From contig NZ_CP018016.1 in assembly GCF_000280495.2 (NCBI RefSeq), forward strand, positions 1,860,001 through 1,924,000: 64,000 bases of DNA. Direction: 5' to 3'. Of the stretch, positions 26,274 through 35,973 are shown piece after piece (positions within the stretch are counted from its first letter, which is position 1; each line of letters opens with the position of its first letter). The notes under the pieces are model-generated. The model was given only the letters and a program-made list of their open reading frames with translations, searched no databases and had not been told where the DNA came from. This DNA comes from Kosakonia radicincitans DSM 16656. Its GTDB lineage: Bacteria > Pseudomonadota > Gammaproteobacteria > Enterobacterales > Enterobacteriaceae. A program made the position numbers and the translations under genes.

Positions 26274-27577
26274 AGATCCTGGTCTATGGCATCAACTATT
26301 CGCCGGAGCTTACCGGGATCGGTAAGTACACCGGCGAAATGGTGGAATGGATGGCCCGTCAGGGCCATGAAGTGCGCGTGATCACAGCGCCGCCTTACTA
26401 TCCGGAATGGAAAGTCGGCGAGCACTACAGCGCCTGGCGCTGGCGTAAAGAGCAGGGTGCCGCCACGGTGTGGCGCTGCCCGCTGTATGTGCCAAAACAG
26501 CCATCGACCCTGAAGCGTTTACTGCATCTGGGCAGCTTTGCCCTCAGCAGCTTTTTCCCGCTGATGGCGCAGCGTAGCTGGAAACCGGACCGCATTATCG
26601 GCGTGGTGCCAACGTTGTTTTGCACGCCGGGGATGCGCCTGCTGGCCAAACTGAGCGGCGCAAAAACCGTGCTGCATATTCAGGATTATGAAGTGGACGC
26701 CATGCTCGGTCTGGGAATGGCGGGTAAAGGTAAAAGCGGCCGCGTGGCGAAGCTGGCGACCGCGTTTGAACGCAGCAATCTGCATAACGTCGATAACGTC
26801 TCCACCATCTCTCGCTCAATGATGAACAAAGCGCGCGAGAAAGGGGTGGAGGCCGACAAAATCATCTTCTTCCCGAACTGGTCGGAAGTGGCGCGGTTTC
26901 GCGATGTCAGCGATGCCGATGTCACGGAACTGCGCCGCAATCTCGGTCTGCCGGATGACAAAAAAATCATTCTTTACTCCGGCAACATCGGCGAGAAGCA
27001 GGGGCTGGAAAACGTCATTGAAGCCGCTGCGCAGTTACACACCCATCCATGGCTGTTTGTCATTGTCGGTCAGGGCGGGGGGAAGGCGCGGCTGGAAAAA
27101 CAGGTTAGTGAACGCGGCCTGAACAACGTCATCTTCTTCCCGTTGCAGCCGTACGATGCGCTGCCGGCGCTGCTGAAAATGGGCGATTGCCATCTGGTTA
27201 TTCAGAAACGTGGTGCGGCCGATGCGGTATTGCCGTCCAAGCTGACCAACATTCTGGCGGTGGGCGGTAATGCGGTAATCACTGCTGAAGAGAGCACTGA
27301 GCTCGGGCAACTCTGTCTGGCAGAGCCAGGCATTGCGGTCTGCGTGGAGCCGGAATCGGTCGAGGCGCTGACCTGGGGCATTGAGCGCGCGCTGGCGCTG
27401 CCCAAAAACAACACGGTGGCACGTGAATATGCCGAACGCACGCTCGAAAAAGAGAGCGTATTAAACCAGTTTATTGCTGATATCAGCCCGGAAAGTTCCG
27501 TGAAGCCCGTACGCGCCCGCGAAAGCGCGCAGCACGAAGGCCGCCTGAATTTTGACGGGAATGGGGATAAATCATGA
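26270..27577 (+). CDS. wcaI: WcaI, colanic acid glycosyltransferase (GT4), C-terminally extended
   Basis: GT-B family 4 transferase, assigned as the fucosyltransferase adding the second sugar of the colanic acid unit. Family motifs are [19 protein letters not shown] at the start, [19 protein letters not shown] near residue 227 and a C-terminal ERALALPK region. At 435 residues it is about 28 longer than E. coli WcaI (407): after FIADI comes a polar tail rich in Ser, Arg and Gly running to ...GNGDKS, overlapping manC by four bases. The tail may be genus-specific or result from a lost upstream stop. Confidence 0.94.
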   Translation: MKILVYGINYSPELTGIGKYTGEMVEWMARQGHEVRVITAPPYYPEWKVGEHYSAWRWRKEQGAATVWRCPLYVPKQPSTLKRLLHLGSFALSSFFPLMAQRSWKPDRIIGVVPTLFCTPGMRLLAKLSGAKTVLHIQDYEVDAMLGLGMAGKGKSGRVAKLATAFERSNLHNVDNVSTISRSMMNKAREKGVEADKIIFFPNWSEVARFRDVSDADVTELRRNLGLPDDKKIILYSGNIGEKQGLENVIEAAAQLHTHPWLFVIVGQGGGKARLEKQVSERGLNNVIFFPLQPYDALPALLKMGDCHLVIQKRGAADAVLPSKLTNILAVGGNAVITAEESTELGQLCLAEPGIAVCVEPESVEALTWGIERALALPKNNTVAREYAERTLEKESVLNQFIADISPESSVKPVRARESAQHEGRLNFDGNGDKS

Positions 27578-29010
27578 GTCAAACACAACTCTATCCGGTA
27601 GTGATGGCCGGAGGCTCCGGAAGCCGTCTGTGGCCGTTGTCCCGCGTGCTTTACCCTAAACAGTTTCTCTGCCTGAAGGGCGATCTCACCATGTTGCAGA
27701 CCACCGTCTGTCGCCTGAATGGTGTCGAGTGTGAAAGCCCGGTGGTGATTTGTAATGAACAACATCGCTTTATTGTCGCCGAGCAACTGCGTCAACTGCA
27801 CAAGCTGACCGAGAACATCATTCTCGAACCGGCTGGCCGTAATACCGCTCCGGCGATTGCGCTGGCGGCGCTGGCGATAAAACGCCACAACCCGGACAGC
27901 GATCCGCTGATGCTGGTGCTGGCGGCCGACCATGTCATTCAGAACGAAGAGGCGTTTCGCGCCTCGGTTCGCGACGCTATTCCTTATGCGCAGAGTGGCA
28001 AACTGGTGACCTTCGGCATCGTGCCGGATCTGCCGGAAACGGGCTATGGCTATATCCGCCGCGGCGGTGTCAGTGCCGGGCAGGCCGATTCCGTTGCCTT
28101 TGAGGTGGCGCAGTTCGTTGAAAAACCGAACCTGGAAACGGCACAGGGTTACGTTGCCAGCGGCGAATATTACTGGAACAGCGGTATGTTCCTGTTCCGT
28201 GCCGGTCGTTTCCTTGAAGAGCTGAATAAATATCGTCCGGACATTTTGCGCGCCTGCGAACAGGCGATGCAGGCCGCTGATCCGGATATGGATTTTGTCC
28301 GCGTTGATGAAGAGGCGTTCCTCGCCTGCCCGGAAGAGTCGATTGACTATGCGGTAATGGAACGCACGGCGGATGCGGTGGTCGTGCCGATGGATGCAGG
28401 CTGGAGCGATGTCGGTTCCTGGTCTTCGCTGTGGGAAATCAGCCAGCACACACCGGAGGGAAACGTCCATCACGGCGACGTCATCAGCCATAACACCCAA
28501 AACAGCTACGTGTATGCGGAGTCCGGGCTGGTCACGACCGTCGGCGTGAAAGATCTGGTGGTGGTTCAGACCAAAGATGCGGTGCTGATTGCCGATCGCA
28601 ATCAGGTACAGGATGTGAAAAAAGTGGTGGAGAAAATCAAAGCCGACGGGCGTCACGAGCATCATATCCACCGTGAAGTTTACCGCCCATGGGGCAAATA
28701 TGACTCCATCGATACCGGCGATCGCTATCAAGTGAAACGCATTACCGTGAAGCCGGGCGAGGGGCTCTCCGTACAGATGCATCATCACCGTGCGGAGCAC
28801 TGGGTAGTGGTGGCGGGAACGGCGAAAGTGACCATCAATGATGAAGTGAAATTACTCGGTGAGAATGAATCGATCTATATCCCGCTTGGCGCGCATCACT
28901 GTCTGGAAAACCCGGGGAAAATTCCGCTCGATCTGATTGAAGTTCGTTCGGGTTCGTACCTGGAAGAAGACGACATCGTGCGCTTTGCGGATCGCTACGG
29001 GCGAGTTTAA
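27574..29010 (+). CDS. manC: ManC (CpsB), mannose-1-phosphate guanylyltransferase, colanic acid copy
   Basis: Makes GDP-mannose from mannose 1-phosphate and GTP for the Gmd/Fcl branch. The 478-residue protein has the pyrophosphorylase signature [12 protein letters not shown] at residues 11-22, the FVEKP sugar-phosphate motif, and a C-terminal cupin segment ([11 protein letters not shown] near residue 405) of the type II PMI/GMP family, although colanic acid copies are mainly guanylyltransferases. A second, divergent manC lies in the O-antigen cluster at 54867. It overlaps wcaI by four bases; cpsG follows after a REP-like hairpin. Confidence 0.96.
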   Translation: MSQTQLYPVVMAGGSGSRLWPLSRVLYPKQFLCLKGDLTMLQTTVCRLNGVECESPVVICNEQHRFIVAEQLRQLHKLTENIILEPAGRNTAPAIALAALAIKRHNPDSDPLMLVLAADHVIQNEEAFRASVRDAIPYAQSGKLVTFGIVPDLPETGYGYIRRGGVSAGQADSVAFEVAQFVEKPNLETAQGYVASGEYYWNSGMFLFRAGRFLEELNKYRPDILRACEQAMQAADPDMDFVRVDEEAFLACPEESIDYAVMERTADAVVVPMDAGWSDVGSWSSLWEISQHTPEGNVHHGDVISHNTQNSYVYAESGLVTTVGVKDLVVVQTKDAVLIADRNQVQDVKKVVEKIKADGRHEHHIHREVYRPWGKYDSIDTGDRYQVKRITVKPGEGLSVQMHHHRAEHWVVVAGTAKVTINDEVKLLGENESIYIPLGAHHCLENPGKIPLDLIEVRSGSYLEEDDIVRFADRYGRV

Positions 29011-29018
29011 AAGCCAGT

Positions 29019-29044
29019 GCCGGACGCGGTGTTGCCCGTCCGGC
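29019..29044. repeat. REP-like hairpin between manC and cpsG
   Basis: GCCGGACG and CGTCCGGC form a perfect 8-bp stem with a 10-base loop in the 109-base gap. The arms match REP-type sequence. It may protect upstream mRNA ends or bring partial polarity within the operon. Confidence 0.5.
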
Positions 29045-29119
29045 AGAAAAAACAAACGAATCAATAACAAATGGCCATTTTACGGTCAAGGCTGACTGTT
29101 GCCTTAAGAAGAGGTAATG

Positions 29120-30490
29120 ATGGAAAAATTAACCTGTTTTAAAGCTTACGATATCCGTGGAAAGCTGGGCGAAGAACTGAATGAAGATATCGCATGGCGT
29201 ATCGGCCGCGCCTACGGTGAATACCTGAAGCCGCAAACGATTGTGCTGGGCGGCGATGTGCGTCAGACCAGCGAATCGTTGAAACTGGCGCTGGCGAAAG
29301 GGCTGCAGGATGCGGGCGTCAACGTGCTGGATATCGGTCTTTCCGGTACCGAAGAGATCTATTTTGCCACGTTCCATCTCGGCGTGGATGGCGGCATCGA
29401 AGTGACTGCCAGCCACAACCCGATGGACTATAACGGTATGAAGCTGGTGCGCAAAGGCGCACGTCCGATCAGCGGCGATACCGGGCTGCGCGATGTGCAG
29501 CGTCTGGCGGAAGCCAACGACTTTCCGCCGGTGGATGCGGAAAAACGCGGCAGCTATGAGCAGATTAACCTGCGCGATGCCTATATCGATCATCTGCTGG
29601 GCTATATCAATCCGGCTAACCTTAAGCCATTGAAACTGGTGATCAACTCCGGTAACGGCGCGGCAGGTCCGGTAGTGGATGCCATTGAAGCCCGCTTCAA
29701 AGCGCTGAACGTGCCGGTGACCTTTATCAAAGTGCATAACGAACCGGACGGCACTTTCCCGCACGGTATTCCTAACCCGCTACTGCCGGAGTGTCGCGCG
29801 GATACCCGCAATGCGGTGCTGGAACATCACGCCGACATGGGGATCGCCTTTGACGGCGATTTCGACCGCTGCTTCTTGTTCGATGGTGAAGGGCGCTTTA
29901 TTGAAGGCTACTACATCGTTGGTTTGCTGGCGGAAGCGTTCCTCGAAAAACACCCTGGCGCCAAAATCATCCACGACCCGCGTCTCTCCTGGAATACGGT
30001 GGATGTGGTGACGCGCGCGGGCGGCACGCCGGTGATGTCAAAAACCGGGCACGCATTTATTAAAGAACGTATGCGTAACGAAGATGCCATCTATGGCGGC
30101 GAGATGAGCGCGCACCACTACTTCCGCGATTTCGCCTATTGCGACAGCGGCATGATCCCGTGGCTGCTGGTCACTGAGCTGCTGTGCCTGAAAGGTAAAA
30201 CCCTCGCCGAGCTGGTCAGCGATCGAATGCTGGCGTTCCCGGCGAGTGGTGAAATCAACAGCAAGCTTGCCGATCCGGTCACGGCTATCCAGCGTGTTGA
30301 GCAGCATTTTACGCCCGGCGCGCTGGAGATCGATCGCACCGACGGCATCAGCATCGCCTTCCCTGAGTGGCGCTTTAACCTCCGTTCATCCAATACCGAG
30401 CCGGTAGTGCGACTGAACGTTGAGTCGCGTCGCGATGTGTCACTGATGGAGGCACGAACGCAGGAAATTCTGGCGCTGTTGAATCAGTAA
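29120..30490 (+). CDS. cpsG: CpsG (ManB), phosphomannomutase, colanic acid copy
   Basis: Interconverts mannose 6-phosphate and mannose 1-phosphate. ATG 29120 is preferred to the overlapping ATG 29117 because GAGG at 29111-29114 is then at a usable distance; this gives 456 residues as in E. coli. The phosphoserine loop is [11 protein letters not shown] (Ser about 98), the metal loop is DGDFDRCF near 245, the sugar-binding loop is [10 protein letters not shown] and the C-terminal phosphate site is [10 protein letters not shown]. It is the CpsG type, much unlike the RfbK-type enzyme at 56293. Confidence 0.97.
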   Translation: MEKLTCFKAYDIRGKLGEELNEDIAWRIGRAYGEYLKPQTIVLGGDVRQTSESLKLALAKGLQDAGVNVLDIGLSGTEEIYFATFHLGVDGGIEVTASHNPMDYNGMKLVRKGARPISGDTGLRDVQRLAEANDFPPVDAEKRGSYEQINLRDAYIDHLLGYINPANLKPLKLVINSGNGAAGPVVDAIEARFKALNVPVTFIKVHNEPDGTFPHGIPNPLLPECRADTRNAVLEHHADMGIAFDGDFDRCFLFDGEGRFIEGYYIVGLLAEAFLEKHPGAKIIHDPRLSWNTVDVVTRAGGTPVMSKTGHAFIKERMRNEDAIYGGEMSAHHYFRDFAYCDSGMIPWLLVTELLCLKGKTLAELVSDRMLAFPASGEINSKLADPVTAIQRVEQHFTPGALEIDRTDGISIAFPEWRFNLRSSNTEPVVRLNVESRRDVSLMEARTQEILALLNQ

Positions 30491-30500
30491 ATCTCGGCGT

Positions 30501-30529
30501 TGCTCTCCCCCGGACGTGGGGAGAGTCAA
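30501..30529 (+). terminator. stem-loop between cpsG and wcaJ
   Basis: CTCTCCCC and GGGGAGAG form a perfect 8-bp stem with a 7-base loop; GTTG and CAAC could extend it around a bulge. No U-run follows. It shares the TGCTCTCCC arm with the hairpin before wcaA. Confidence 0.5.
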
Positions 30530-30548
30530 CATACAGGCAGGTAAAACG

Positions 30549-31943
30549 ATGACTCATCTAAAAAAGCGCGACCGGGCCAAAACGAATGCATCGTTAATCT
30601 CAATCGTGCAGCGATTCTCTGACATCACCATTATGTTCGGTGGGCTGTGGCTGGTGTGCAAATTGAATGCGTTGCCCTTTTTCTACATGCATCTGCTGAT
30701 GGCTCTGCTCTCCCTGGTTGTCTTCCAGATGATTGGCGGAATGACCGATTTTTATCGCTCCTGGCGAGGGGTAAAAATTACGACTGAACTGACCCTACTG
30801 TTGCAGAACTGGACGCTCAGCCTGATTTTCAGCGCGGGGCTGCTCTCGTTCAACAACGATTTCGATAACACCTTCATGATTTATCTCCCCTGGTATTTGT
30901 TAACCAGTATGGGGCTGATGCTGAGCCGCGCGGTGATCCGCTTTGGCGCAGGCTGGCTGCGGAACCTGGGCTATAACACGCGCCGCGTTGCGGTGGCGGG
31001 GGATATGCCGATGGGCCAGGCGTTGCTGGAAGGTTTTCGCAATGAACCCTGGTTGGGATTCGATGTGGTGGGGGTGTACCACGATCCGCAACCGGGCGGC
31101 ATCACCACCGGCTGGGCGGGTAATCTCGACCAGCTGGTTGACGATGCGAAAGCGGGGAAAATTCACAACGTCTATATCGCGATGTCGATGAATGATGCGG
31201 CCAGCATCAAAAAGCTGGTGCGTCAGTTGGCAGACACCACCTGTTCAGTGATCCTGATCCCGGATGTCTTCACCTTCAATATTCTGCATTCGCGGATTGA
31301 AGAGATGAATGGTGTGCCGGTAGTTCCGCTGTACGAAACACCGCTTTCCGGCGTGAACCGCATTCTGAAACGCCTTGAAGACATTGTACTCTCGTCAATG
31401 ATTTTACTGCTGATCTCTCCGGTTCTGCTGGCGATTGCGGTGGCGGTAAAACTCAGCTCTCCCGGCCCGATTATCTTCCGTCAGACCCGTTATGGCATGG
31501 ACGGTAAGCCAATCAAAGTCTGGAAATTCCGTTCCATGAGGGTGATGGAAAACGACAAAGTGGTGACCCAGGCAACGCAGAACGATCCGCGTGTAACCAA
31601 AGTGGGGAGCTTCCTGCGCCGTACCTCGCTCGACGAACTGCCGCAGTTCATTAATGTGCTGCTCGGCGGCATGTCTATCGTTGGCCCACGCCCGCATGCG
31701 GTGGCGCACAACGAGCAGTACCGTTCGCTGATTGAGGGTTACATGCTGCGTCATAAAGTGAAACCAGGCATTACCGGCTGGGCGCAGATTAACGGCTGGC
31801 GCGGCGAAACCGACACGCTGGAAAAAATGGAAAAACGCGTTGAGTTCGACCTGGAGTACATCCGCGAGTGGAGTCTGTGGTTCGATATCAAAATCGTTTT
31901 TCTGACCATCTTTAAAGGCTTTATTAATAAAGCGGCGTATTAA
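30549..31943 (+). CDS. wcaJ: WcaJ, undecaprenyl-phosphate glucose phosphotransferase
   Basis: Starts colanic acid units by transferring glucose 1-phosphate from UDP-glucose to undecaprenyl phosphate. ATG 30549 (MTHLKKRDRAK) gives 464 residues, the E. coli length. Four N-terminal membrane helices, a Rossmann-like central domain (VAVAGDMPMGQALLEGF) and a C-terminal phosphoglycosyltransferase domain with a reentrant helix near residue 280 are visible, with the motifs [31 protein letters not shown] and GPRPHA. WbaP at 57768 is the O-antigen counterpart. Confidence 0.97.
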   Translation: MTHLKKRDRAKTNASLISIVQRFSDITIMFGGLWLVCKLNALPFFYMHLLMALLSLVVFQMIGGMTDFYRSWRGVKITTELTLLLQNWTLSLIFSAGLLSFNNDFDNTFMIYLPWYLLTSMGLMLSRAVIRFGAGWLRNLGYNTRRVAVAGDMPMGQALLEGFRNEPWLGFDVVGVYHDPQPGGITTGWAGNLDQLVDDAKAGKIHNVYIAMSMNDAASIKKLVRQLADTTCSVILIPDVFTFNILHSRIEEMNGVPVVPLYETPLSGVNRILKRLEDIVLSSMILLLISPVLLAIAVAVKLSSPGPIIFRQTRYGMDGKPIKVWKFRSMRVMENDKVVTQATQNDPRVTKVGSFLRRTSLDELPQFINVLLGGMSIVGPRPHAVAHNEQYRSLIEGYMLRHKVKPGITGWAQINGWRGETDTLEKMEKRVEFDLEYIREWSLWFDIKIVFLTIFKGFINKAAY

Positions 31944-31953
31944 AGGAAAGGTC

Positions 31954-33432
31954 ATGAGCCTGAGAGAAAAAACCATCAGCGGTGCAAAGTGGTCAGCGAT
32001 GGCCACTTTAACCATCATCGGCCTGGGGCTGGTGCAGATGACGGTGCTGGCGCGCATTATCGATAATCACCAGTTCGGTCTGTTGACCGTCTCACTGGTG
32101 ATTATCGCGCTGGCGGATACGCTGTCGGATTTTGGTATTGCTAACTCCATTATTCAGCGCAAAGAGATAAGCCATCTGGAACTCACCACCCTGTACTGGC
32201 TGAACGTTGGGCTGGGGATTGTGGTTTGTCTGCTGGTTTTCTCGCTGAGCAACGTCATTGCCAGCGTCTTGCACAACCCGGATCTGGCGCCGCTGATCAA
32301 AACCCTGTCGTTCGCCTTTGTGGTGATCCCGCACGGTCAGCAGTTCCGCGCGCTGATGCAGAAAGAGCTGGAGTTCAATAAGATTGGCGCGATTGAAACC
32401 GTGTCGGTACTGGCGGGCTTCTGCTTTACGGTGATCAGCGCCTTTTACTGGCCGCTGGCGATGACAGCCATCCTCGGTTATCTGGTCAACAGCGCCGTTC
32501 GTACGCTGCTGTTCGGCTATTTTGGCCGCAAGATCTATCGCCCTGGCTTGCATTTCTCCCTTGCGTCGGTCAGTTCAAATCTGCGCTTTGGCGCATGGCT
32601 GACGGCTGACAGCATCATTAACTATGTCAACACCAACCTCTCCACGTTAGTGCTGGCGCGTATCCTCGGCGCCAGCGTCGCCGGGGGATACAACCTGGCG
32701 TACAACGTGGCGGTGGTGCCGCCGATGAAGCTCAACCCGATTATTACCCGCGTACTGTTCCCGGCGTTCGCCAAAATTCAGGACGACACGGAGAAGCTGC
32801 GTGTTAACTTCTACAAGCTGCTGTCGGTGGTGGGGATCATCAACTTCCCCATCCTGCTGGGGCTGATGGTGGTGTCGAACAATTTTGTGCCGCTGGTCTT
32901 TGGCGACAAGTGGAACAGCATTATCCCGATCCTGCAATTGCTCTGTATTGTTGGCCTGCTGCGCGCGGTCGGTAACCCTATCGGTTCGCTGCTGATGGCG
33001 AAAGCGCGGGTGGATATCAGTTTTAAATTCAATGTTTTCAAAACGTTTCTCTTTATTCCCGCCATTATTATCGGCGGCCATCTGGCCGGTGCGCTGGGCG
33101 TAACGCTGGGTTTCCTGCTGGTGCAAATCATCAACACCGTGTTGAGCTACTTCGTGATGATCAAACCGGTGCTCGGTTCCAGCTATCGTCAGTACATCCT
33201 CAGCCTGTGGTTGCCGTTCTACTTATCGCTGCCGACGCTGGTCGTGAGCTATGGCCTTGGGCTGGCGCTGAACGGGCATATGCCGCTGGCCGCCATGCTG
33301 GCAGTACAGGTCGCGGCAGGCGTACTGGCTTTCGCGGTGATGCTGATTGTCTCGCGCAACGCGCTGGTGGTGGAGATGAAGCGCCAGTTTTGCCGCAACG
33401 AGAAACTTAAAACGCTGCTTCGCGCAGGATAA
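31954..33432 (+). CDS. wzxC: WzxC, colanic acid repeat-unit flippase
   Basis: Polytopic inner-membrane transporter of the MOP superfamily that flips the lipid-linked colanic acid unit to the periplasmic face. It has 492 residues as in E. coli, about 14 membrane segments, and family motifs including SGAKWSAMATLTIIGLGLVQ at the N-terminus and SNLRFGAWLTADSIINYVNT near residue 205. It begins 10 bases after wcaJ, and AAGGAAAGG precedes its ATG. Confidence 0.96.
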   Translation: MSLREKTISGAKWSAMATLTIIGLGLVQMTVLARIIDNHQFGLLTVSLVIIALADTLSDFGIANSIIQRKEISHLELTTLYWLNVGLGIVVCLLVFSLSNVIASVLHNPDLAPLIKTLSFAFVVIPHGQQFRALMQKELEFNKIGAIETVSVLAGFCFTVISAFYWPLAMTAILGYLVNSAVRTLLFGYFGRKIYRPGLHFSLASVSSNLRFGAWLTADSIINYVNTNLSTLVLARILGASVAGGYNLAYNVAVVPPMKLNPIITRVLFPAFAKIQDDTEKLRVNFYKLLSVVGIINFPILLGLMVVSNNFVPLVFGDKWNSIIPILQLLCIVGLLRAVGNPIGSLLMAKARVDISFKFNVFKTFLFIPAIIIGGHLAGALGVTLGFLLVQIINTVLSYFVMIKPVLGSSYRQYILSLWLPFYLSLPTLVVSYGLGLALNGHMPLAAMLAVQVAAGVLAFAVMLIVSRNALVVEMKRQFCRNEKLKTLLRAG

Positions 33433-33464
33433 GAAACGTTATTGAACCCCTTCATGAGGTCGTT

Positions 33465-34745
33465 ATGAAATTATTGATCCTTGGCAATCATACCTGCGGA
33501 AACCGTGGTGACAGCGCAATTTTACGCGGATTGCTGGATGCGATTGCCCTGATTAATCCTGATGCAGACGTTGACGTGATGAGTCGCTATCCGGTGAGTT
33601 CATCATGGTTATTAAACCGTCCGGTGATGGGCGATCCGCTCTACAGCCAGATGAAAGAGCACAATAACGCCGCCGGTCTGATGGGGCGGGTGAAGAAAGT
33701 GCTACGCCGTCGCTATCAGCACCAGGTTCTGCTTTCACGCGTGACGGACACCGGCAAGCTGCGCAATATCGCCATCGCCCAGGGCTTTACCGATTTTGTC
33801 CGCAGGCTTAACGATTATGACGCGATTATTCAGGTCGGCGGTTCGTTCTTTGTCGATCTCTATGGCGTGCCGCAATTTGAACATGCGCTCTGCACCTTCA
33901 TGGCGAAAAAGCCGCTTTATATGATTGGTCACAGCGTTGGCCCGTTCCAGAATGAAGCTTTCAACCAACTGGCGAATTATGTTTTCGGTCACTGTGATGC
34001 GCTGATCTTACGTGAAACCGTCAGCCTGAATCTGATGAAGCAGAGCAATATCACTACAGCGAAAGTGGAGCAGGGCGTGGATACCGCCTGGCTGGTGGAT
34101 CACCATCAGCACGATTTTGTTGCCAGCTATGCGGTGCAGCACTGGCTGAACCTGGCAGCAAAACAGAAAACCGTCGCCATTACCCTGCGCGAACTGGCAC
34201 CGTTCGACAAGCGATTGAATACCACGCAGCAGGCCTACGAACAGGCATTTGCCGGAGTGGTCAACCGCATTATCGATGCGGGCTACCAGGTGATTGCGCT
34301 TTCCACCTGTACCGGTATCGACAGCTACAACAAAGATGACCGCATGGTGGCGCTCAACCTGGGCCAGTACGTTAACGATCCGTCGCAATACCATGTGGTG
34401 ATGGATGAACTCAACGATCTGGAGATGGGAAAATTGCTGGCCGCCTGCGATTTGACTGTCGGCACGCGTCTGCACTCGGCGATCATCTCAATGAACTTTG
34501 GTACCCCGGCGATTGCCATCAACTACGAACACAAATCGGCGGGCATCATGCAGCAACTGGGCATGCCGGAAATGGCGGTCGATATTCGTCACTTGCTGGA
34601 CGGTTCGCTGGCGGCGATGGTCGCCGATTCGCTGGGTCAGTTACCTGCAATTAACCAGCGTCTGGCAACAGCGGTTGCGGCTGAACGCGAACAGGGCATG
34701 AAGATGGTGAAATCGGTGCTTGATCGCGTACAGGAGGTGAAATGA
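33465..34745 (+). CDS. wcaK: WcaK, colanic acid pyruvyltransferase
   Basis: Member of the polysaccharide pyruvyltransferase family, assigned to ketal pyruvylation of the terminal galactose of colanic acid with phosphoenolpyruvate. The 426-residue protein (same as E. coli) contains GNHTCGNRGDSAILRGLLDA near the N-terminus, IIQVGGSFFVDLYG near residue 122 and the C-terminal TVGTRLHSAIISMNFGTPAI, typical of the family's GT-B-like fold. It overlaps wcaL by four bases. Confidence 0.95.
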   Translation: MKLLILGNHTCGNRGDSAILRGLLDAIALINPDADVDVMSRYPVSSSWLLNRPVMGDPLYSQMKEHNNAAGLMGRVKKVLRRRYQHQVLLSRVTDTGKLRNIAIAQGFTDFVRRLNDYDAIIQVGGSFFVDLYGVPQFEHALCTFMAKKPLYMIGHSVGPFQNEAFNQLANYVFGHCDALILRETVSLNLMKQSNITTAKVEQGVDTAWLVDHHQHDFVASYAVQHWLNLAAKQKTVAITLRELAPFDKRLNTTQQAYEQAFAGVVNRIIDAGYQVIALSTCTGIDSYNKDDRMVALNLGQYVNDPSQYHVVMDELNDLEMGKLLAACDLTVGTRLHSAIISMNFGTPAIAINYEHKSAGIMQQLGMPEMAVDIRHLLDGSLAAMVADSLGQLPAINQRLATAVAAEREQGMKMVKSVLDRVQEVK

Positions 34746-35962
34746 AAGTCAGCTTCTTTTTGCTGAAGTTTCCATTATCTTCCGAAACCTTTGTCCTCAA
34801 CCAGATTGTTGCGTTTATCAATATGGGGTTTGAGGTGGAAATCATCGCTCTGCAAAAGGGCGATATGAACAATACCCATGCGGCGTACACTGAATACCGA
34901 CTGGCGGAGAAAACCCGCTGGTTGCTGTCGGAACCGGAAGGACGTATGGCGAAGCTGGGTTACCGTGCGCAGGCAATGGCGCGCGGGATGTGGAAATCAG
35001 CAACCTGGAAAGCGCTGAATATCAGCCGCTATGGTAACGAGGCGCGTAACCTGATCCTGCCGGCGATTTGCGCCCTCGCGCCACGTACCTTCAAGGCGGA
35101 TATTTTTATTGCTCACTTTGGCCCGGCAGGCGTTACGGCGGCAAAACTGCGTGAACTTGGGGTGCTGAAGGGCAAAATTGCCACGGTTTTCCATGGCATC
35201 GATATTTCCCATCGCGATGTGCTGAACCACTACACGCCGGAGTATCAGCAACTGTTCCAGCGCGGGGATTTGATGCTGCCGATCAGCGAACTGTGGGCGG
35301 GAAGACTGAAAAAGATGGGATGCCCGGAGAAAAAAATCGCGGTTTCGCGTATGGGCGTCGATATGGCGCGCTTTAGCCTGCGCCCGGTTAGAACGCCGGG
35401 CACTCCGCTGCAAATTATCTCAGTGGCGCGTCTTACCGAGAAAAAAGGGCTGCATGTGGCGATTGAAGCCTGCCGCCTGCTGAAGGAACGCGGCGTCGAT
35501 TTCAAATATCGCATTCTGGGTATCGGTCCGTGGGAACGCCGTTTGCGTACGTTGATCGAACAGTTCCAACTGGAAGATGTGATCGAGATGCCGGGCTTCA
35601 AACCGAGCCATGAAGTCAAGGCCATGCTCGATGAAGCGGATGTTTTCCTGTTACCTTCGGTGACGGGCGCGGATGGCGATATGGAAGGGATACCCGTTGC
35701 CCTGATGGAAGCGATGGCCGTGGGCATTCCGGTGGTTTCGACGGTGCACAGCGGCATTCCGGAGCTGATTGAAGCCGGGAAATCTGGCTGGCTGGTGCCG
35801 GAAAACGATGCTCAGGCGCTGGCGCAGCGGCTTGCCGCGTTTGGCTCGATGCAGGGCCAGGATTTAGCGCCGGTGGTGACGCGTGCGCGGGAAAAAGTCG
35901 AAGCCGACTTTAATCAAAAGATCATCAATCAGCAGCTTGCCAGCCTGTTGCAGGCGCTTTGA
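34742..35962 (+). CDS. wcaL: WcaL, colanic acid glycosyltransferase (GT4)
   Basis: Family 4 GT-B glycosyltransferase acting late in assembly of the colanic acid unit. It has 406 residues as in E. coli. Visible are [14 protein letters not shown] at the start, [18 protein letters not shown] near residue 224, and the nucleotide-sugar site [20 protein letters not shown] with the EX7E glutamates near residue 317. It is coupled to wcaK (ATGA overlap) and followed after 11 bases by wcaM. Confidence 0.95.
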   Translation: MKVSFFLLKFPLSSETFVLNQIVAFINMGFEVEIIALQKGDMNNTHAAYTEYRLAEKTRWLLSEPEGRMAKLGYRAQAMARGMWKSATWKALNISRYGNEARNLILPAICALAPRTFKADIFIAHFGPAGVTAAKLRELGVLKGKIATVFHGIDISHRDVLNHYTPEYQQLFQRGDLMLPISELWAGRLKKMGCPEKKIAVSRMGVDMARFSLRPVRTPGTPLQIISVARLTEKKGLHVAIEACRLLKERGVDFKYRILGIGPWERRLRTLIEQFQLEDVIEMPGFKPSHEVKAMLDEADVFLLPSVTGADGDMEGIPVALMEAMAVGIPVVSTVHSGIPELIEAGKSGWLVPENDAQALAQRLAAFGSMQGQDLAPVVTRAREKVEADFNQKIINQQLASLLQAL

Positions 35963-35973
35963 ATCGAGGTTTT

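Noticed and set aside
27202-28800. 532-codon open frame on the minus strand opposite wcaI and manC
   Set aside because: Spans two real genes on the other strand; no recognisable domain and no start signal.
30549-31943. WcaJ as a galactose transferase duplicating WbaP
   Set aside because: Length, start and motifs follow E. coli WcaJ (glucose type) and it sits in the colanic acid cluster; WbaP at 57768 has the distinct Salmonella-like sequence.
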